From contig JANQRJ010000014.1 in NCBI GenBank assembly GCA_028284635.1, positions 1-64,000 on the forward strand: DNA of 64,000 nucleotides. Direction: 5' to 3'. Below the pieces are notes generated by a model. It ran no database searches and had not been told where the DNA came from. It saw only the letters and a list, made by a program, of their open reading frames with translations. This document shows, piece by piece, positions 60,665-64,000 of the stretch; position 1 is the first letter of the stretch, and the number at the start of each line of letters is the position of its first letter. The DNA comes from Pelagicoccus sp. (GTDB lineage Bacteria > Verrucomicrobiota > Verrucomicrobiia > Opitutales > Opitutaceae). The translations under genes and the position numbers were made by a program.

Positions 60665-60976
60665 CGAGAAGAGCGGCCAAAAGATTGCGCGGGGCACGCT
60701 CTGTCAAGTCTCTAAGTTGGTGGCAGGTGGATCGGCGGGTGTGATATCCCATCATTTTCAATCACACCTGCCGATCGGCGGGGCGCGTACCGGGCGCGCT
60801 TCTTCCCGTCGCTTTCGATTGGCTTGCCCAGGAGGGATGGGTTGCTTGGCTGCCGCTTGACTGATGCGGCCTGCGACTCTCCGAGTCGGACGAAATAAAT
60901 GGCATTGCGCCGCTGGGGCAAAAGGCTTGTGTTTGCTGGGAACCGTCTGAAGCGGTTCGCTTGTTTCGCTGTAGCC
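60665..60976. other. Intergenic region with one inverted repeat
   Basis: About 310 bp between tRNA-Pro and the LysM gene. It holds the inverted repeat 60730-60745/60761-60776 (15 of 16). An in-frame extension of the LysM gene to 60899 exists but is not protein-like. Nothing else is recognised. Confidence 0.5.
60730..60776. repeat. 16-bp inverted repeat
   Basis: Arms 60730-60745 and 60761-60776 are reverse complements with one mismatch (GATCGGCGGGTGTGAT). Confidence 0.75.
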
Positions 60977-61576
60977 ATGGATACCTTATCTTCTTCCGAC
61001 TTGGATTCTCCCTCGAAAACGCCGCTCTTCATAGGGATCGCGGCGGTCATCATCGCCTTGATCGCCCTGGGCTTGGGCTGGGTTGGCTTTTCTCGCTCCA
61101 ACGCGTTCGAACGGAAGCTGGCCGAGCTGGAGGCTGGAAATCAAGAAGCGGCTGACTTGCAGGCTACGGTCTCCGCTTTGGGTTCCCGCCTGGACGGGAT
61201 GGCGAACAGCATGTCTGGCTTGAGTGGCGATGTGAACGACGTGCTTTCCAATGTGGGCTCGGATATTTCGAAGATCAAAAACGACATCCGCAAGGTGATG
61301 ATCGAGGCGGGCACGGCTCGCAGGATGGTGGAAGAGCTGGAGAAGAAGGGAGTGCGGGCAGCGGCTCCTGCTCCTGCGAGGACGGCTTCCGGCTCTGATG
61401 GGAAGAATGCTACTCCTGCCGGTCCTGGTGGCACCTACACGATCAAGAGCGGCGACACGCTGGGCAAGATCGCGGCGGCCTACAAGATCACCTTGTCTCA
61501 GCTCCAGGCGGCGAACCCGGGAGTGGATCCGCGGCGTTTGCGGATCGGCCAGCAGATCGTTATCCCGGGCAACTAG
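60977..61576 (+). CDS. Membrane-anchored LysM-domain protein
   Basis: The 199-aa protein has a membrane helix near residues 17-40 (IGIAAVIIALIALGLGWVGF), then a coiled-coil region (ERKLAELEAGNQEAADLQAT onward to about residue 130), an Ala/Pro linker and a C-terminal LysM domain (YTIKSGDTLGKIAAAYKITL, then RRLRIGQQIVIPG). LysM binds peptidoglycan, so the protein probably spans from the inner membrane to the wall. The ATG at 60977 gives a compact N-terminus; the upstream frame is not conserved-looking. Confidence 0.87.
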   Translation: MDTLSSSDLDSPSKTPLFIGIAAVIIALIALGLGWVGFSRSNAFERKLAELEAGNQEAADLQATVSALGSRLDGMANSMSGLSGDVNDVLSNVGSDISKIKNDIRKVMIEAGTARRMVEELEKKGVRAAAPAPARTASGSDGKNATPAGPGGTYTIKSGDTLGKIAAAYKITLSQLQAANPGVDPRRLRIGQQIVIPGN

Positions 61577-61610
61577 GGCTGATGGCTGCCTGTACGGTTT
61601 CGCTGGCAGA

Positions 61611-61637
61611 CGTAGCGCGGGTCTTCAGCCCGCGTCC
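61611..61637. repeat. REP-like half-site
   Basis: CGTAGCGCGGGTCTTCAGCC followed by CGCGTCC is a single diverged copy of the main repeat family, with no inverted partner nearby. Confidence 0.65.
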
Positions 61638-61723
61638 CAATGCAAGTTTCGCTCTCTGCCTTTCAATAAGCTCGAGGCCTTCTGCTTCCACGGTTCCGGT
61701 TGGCGTGATCTGCCCTGCTTGTC

Positions 61724-62305
61724 ATGTCTGATTTCGATAAAGCTGAAGACGGTGACTCGGTTTCGCGTTGGGAGCCAGTGTCGGAAAGGACGCTGGCCAA
61801 GTGTCGGGTCTTCGATTTGGTGGAACGTCGTTTTCGGCACCCGAAACGTGGCGCGGAGGGCGACTTCTACGTGCTGGAGACCAACGATTGGGTGATGGTG
61901 CTTCCGGTCACGGAACGCGGTGAGGTGGTGATGGTGCGGCAATTCCGTTTCGGGGTGCAGTCTTTTTCCTGGGAGTTGCCGGGCGGCATCATGGATGCGG
62001 GGGAGGAGGATCCGGTGTGGACGGGCGTGCGCGAGCTGGCAGAGGAGACGGGCTACGAGGCTTCTCGCACTCGGATATTGGGCAGTTCGGCGGCGAATCC
62101 GGCCATATTGAACAACCGCTGCCATTTCGTGCTGGCTGAGGGCGTGACTCCGACGGCCCGAAGGTCCTGGGACGAGCACGAGGAGATTGAGGTGAAGCTC
62201 TTTCCGTTAGCGGAGGTTTACGCTATGGCGCATCGCGGTGAGATCATTCACTCGTTGGCCTTGAACGCCCTGTTGTTGTACTATCCGAGCTGGCGGGGGA
62301 AGTAG
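61724..62305 (+). CDS. Nudix hydrolase (ADP-ribose pyrophosphatase-like)
   Basis: The 193-aa protein contains a complete Nudix box, GGIMDAGEEDPVWTGVRELA continuing EETGYE, matching GX5EX7REUXEEXGU. The preceding VVMVRQFRFGVQSFSWELPGG is typical of ADP-sugar pyrophosphatases. The later SSAANPAILNNRCHFVLAEG is also family-like. It would cleave ADP-ribose or another nucleoside diphosphate derivative. It is a single gene. Confidence 0.9.
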   Translation: MSDFDKAEDGDSVSRWEPVSERTLAKCRVFDLVERRFRHPKRGAEGDFYVLETNDWVMVLPVTERGEVVMVRQFRFGVQSFSWELPGGIMDAGEEDPVWTGVRELAEETGYEASRTRILGSSAANPAILNNRCHFVLAEGVTPTARRSWDEHEEIEVKLFPLAEVYAMAHRGEIIHSLALNALLLYYPSWRGK

Positions 62306-62377
62306 GATCGGGGTGAAGCGGGCTTTGAATAAGTAGGAGCACGCTCTCCCACAGCTCCGCCCGCATTCCCAATGGTC

Positions 62378-62776
62378 CTACCGTTCGGCGGCCTTGATGG
62401 CTTCGAGGATGACTTGCTTGAACTTGTCCTCGTCCCAGGGTTTGGAGACGAAGCGGTGGAGGTGGTATTCGCTGTAGGCGAGCTCGATGTCGTCGGGCAG
62501 GGCGTATCCGGAGAGCATTACGCGACTGGGAGGGACATTGGGATAGAGTTCCTTGATGTGGCGCAGAAGTTCGACGCCGGTCATCTCCGGCATCATCTGG
62601 TCGGTGATGAGGAGATCGACTGCGTTTTCCTTGAGAAGCTCCATCGCCTCCTTGGCGGATGGGGAGAGCAGGATGTTGAAGTCGCGGCGAAACGCGTTTT
62701 TGAAAACGCGCAGGTTGCTCTGTTCGTCGTCGACGTAGAGTATGGTGTATTTCTTGGTTTGGGTGGCGGAGCTCAT
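62378..62776 (-). CDS. Single-domain response regulator
   Basis: The 132-aa protein is a lone receiver domain: ILYVDDEQSNLRVFKNAF, phospho-acceptor Asp in LLITDQMMPEMTG, VMLSGYALPDD and the lysine of FVSKPWDEDK. The SGYALPDDIELAYSEYHLHRF part resembles receivers of RpfG-type regulators, but no output domain follows. Its ATG overlaps the TGA of the histidine kinase gene (ATGA), so the pair is a two-component system in which this protein is the phosphate acceptor. Confidence 0.92.
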   Translation of the reverse strand: MSSATQTKKYTILYVDDEQSNLRVFKNAFRRDFNILLSPSAKEAMELLKENAVDLLITDQMMPEMTGVELLRHIKELYPNVPPSRVMLSGYALPDDIELAYSEYHLHRFVSKPWDEDKFKQVILEAIKAAER

Positions 62777-64000
62777 GTTTGTTTGGGTTTTGGGGTTGGA
62801 TGCTTGAAGGGCAGTTCGACTAGAAATTCGGAGCCTTTGCCGGGCTGGCTTTCGACGGCTAGGTTTCCAGAGTGGTCCTGGATGATGGAGTAGGTGATGG
62901 AGAGTCCGAGGCCGACGCCTTGGCCGACGGCTTTGGTGGTGAAGAAGGGGTCGAAGATGCGGTGGCAGGTGGCTTCGTCCATGCCGACGCCATCGTCTCT
63001 TATAGAGATGCGGGCGAATCGTTCGCTTTGGGAGGTGGCTATCGTCACGACGCCTTCGCCGCCGTTGGCTTGTATGGCATCGGCGGCGTTGCTGAGTATG
63101 TTCATGAAGGCTTGGTTGAGCTTTCCGGGGAAGCACTCGACCTGGGGCAGCGCTCGTTCGAATTCCTTCACGACGGTGATGCCTGTCTTGTATTTGTTTT
63201 TCAACAACACGAGCACGCTGTCGATATCCTCGTGGATGTCGGTGATCTGCCAGGCTTCGTTGCCGAGACGGGAGAAGCGGCTGAGGCCGGCTACGATTTC
63301 GGTGATGCGCGTGGCGCCGAACTTGATGTCGTTCAGCGTTTCCTCTAGGGCTTCGAACGCGTCGTCGAAGCCGCAATCCTGGCAAAGTTGGTCGAGTCGG
63401 GAGATGGCTTCGGCGGGATCGGCCCTGGAGGACAGGTTTCTCACCTCGGTGACCACTTGCTTCACGTCAGCGAAGTCGCGAAGGACGCTGTTTACGCCGG
63501 CGTAGACGAAGTTGATGGGGTTGTTGATTTCGTGAGCGACGCCTGCGGTGAGGGTTCCGAGGGAGGCCATTTTCTCGGATTGCACGAGATGGGCCTGAGC
63601 TTGCTTGAGCTGGTCGAGCGTGGCGGAGAGCTCTTCCTTCTGTTGCTGGAGGTCTTCGGCGCTGCGTTGGAGTTGGTCGCGGGCTTGGGTGATTTCGGTG
63701 ACGTCGCGTCCGATCCCGACGAGGCCCACGATTTCGCCGGTTTCTCGATCGCGTACCGGGGCCTTGTAGGTGTGAACGACGATGGGCTCGCCGCGGTGGT
63801 CGATGCCGGGTTCGTCCTTGGAGATGGTGGCGCCGTGTTGCAGCACGGCTTGGTCGTCGCGGTGGTAGCTATCGGCGAGTTCGTGCGGGAAGAGCTCTCG
63901 ATCGGTTTTGCCGACGAGCTGTTCCAGGTTTTCGAGCTGGGCAATCCTGAGGAGCCGGTCGTTGGCGTTTATGAAGCGGCACTGCTTGTCTTTTATGTAG
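62773..64000 (-). CDS. PAS-domain sensor histidine kinase (N-terminus beyond window)
   Basis: Partial gene, cut at the window end. A PAS domain (YIKDKQCRFINAND, then LVGKTDRELFPHELADSY and PVRDRETGEIVGLVGIGRDV) is followed by a coiled coil. The HisKA phospho-acceptor histidine lies in LTAGVAHEINNPINFVY. The HATPase domain has the N-box in MNILSNAADAI, IRDDGVGMDE and GQGVGLGLSITYSI. It should phosphorylate the single-domain regulator encoded next to it. The first usable start inside the window (GTG 63846) would delete half the PAS domain, so the real start is beyond 64000. Confidence 0.92.
   Translation of the reverse strand, partial: YIKDKQCRFINANDRLLRIAQLENLEQLVGKTDRELFPHELADSYHRDDQAVLQHGATISKDEPGIDHRGEPIVVHTYKAPVRDRETGEIVGLVGIGRDVTEITQARDQLQRSAEDLQQQKEELSATLDQLKQAQAHLVQSEKMASLGTLTAGVAHEINNPINFVYAGVNSVLRDFADVKQVVTEVRNLSSRADPAEAISRLDQLCQDCGFDDAFEALEETLNDIKFGATRITEIVAGLSRFSRLGNEAWQITDIHEDIDSVLVLLKNKYKTGITVVKEFERALPQVECFPGKLNQAFMNILSNAADAIQANGGEGVVTIATSQSERFARISIRDDGVGMDEATCHRIFDPFFTTKAVGQGVGLGLSITYSIIQDHSGNLAVESQPGKGSEFLVELPFKHPTPKPKQT

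Overview
This 64 kb window is a chromosomal segment of a moderately GC-rich Gram-negative bacterium. It is most likely a marine or aquatic member of the Verrucomicrobiota, class Opitutae (Pelagicoccus/Puniceicoccus-like). That placement is an inference from the mix of families (monomeric isocitrate dehydrogenase, TorF-type putative porin, DUF3127, sulfatase, many outer-membrane and TPR proteins) and from the many palindromic repeats, not from a marker-gene tree. Few starts have a strong Shine-Dalgarno sequence.

Layout. 1-2.7 kb: CCA-adding enzyme, DUF423 membrane protein, small beta-barrel. 2.8-3.8 kb: rplM-rpsI with a terminator. 3.8-10.6 kb: a contiguous arginine cluster argC-argJ-argB-argD-argF-argG. 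10.8-13.3 kb: a decayed NtrC-like regulator and a GspF/PilC protein. 13.9-18.6 kb: HDOD protein, M48 peptidase with an EF-hand-like loop, monomeric IDH. 18.9 kb: tRNA-Gly. 19.7-23.4 kb: anchored helical protein, glycosyltransferase, DUF3127, YceI, gamma-glutamylcyclotransferase-like protein. 23.4-26.5 kb: DUF3570 barrel, ApbE flavin transferase, exported thioredoxin and DUF4266 lipoprotein, with a REP-like repeat after the first, inside the third and after the last gene. 26.7-28.3 kb: sodium/solute symporter. 28.3-30.5 kb: an AT-richer accessory patch (orphan ParD-like antitoxin, group II intron reverse-transcriptase remnant, two unknown ORFs). 30.5-43.2 kb: Gfo/Idh/MocA oxidoreductase, S1 protease, fused TRAP permease, 1002-residue M50 protease, sugar ABC transporter. 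43.2-44.6 kb: rsmE and rsmD. 44.7-53.4 kb: an AraC-regulated corrinoid one-carbon operon. 53.4-58.7 kb: ExbB-like, NfrA-like/TPR and HDOD proteins. 58.9-64 kb: sulfatase, tRNA-Pro, LysM protein, Nudix hydrolase, response regulator and a histidine kinase cut by the window edge.

Two gene systems stand out. (1) At 44.7-53.4 kb, a UroD-type methyltransferase fused to a corrinoid-binding domain (the CmuA architecture) sits with a MetV-MetF-type methylene-THF reductase, a methyl-THF:corrinoid methyltransferase, an amidohydrolase, a RACo-type corrinoid reactivator and a MetH-activation-domain protein. Together they look like a complete route for taking a methyl group off an unknown compound and passing it through folate. 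(2) At 23.4-26.5 kb, the DUF3570 outer-membrane barrel carries the ApbE flavinylation consensus DAISGAT and lies beside apbE, a CxxC thioredoxin and a lipoprotein ending in GGGGCGCN. This suggests a covalently flavinylated outer-membrane redox protein.

A third theme is the repeats. More than a dozen long inverted repeats lie in gaps between genes, and several run into coding sequence: they supply a stop codon (cca), an N-terminal region (thioredoxin) and a serine-rich tail (solute-binding protein).
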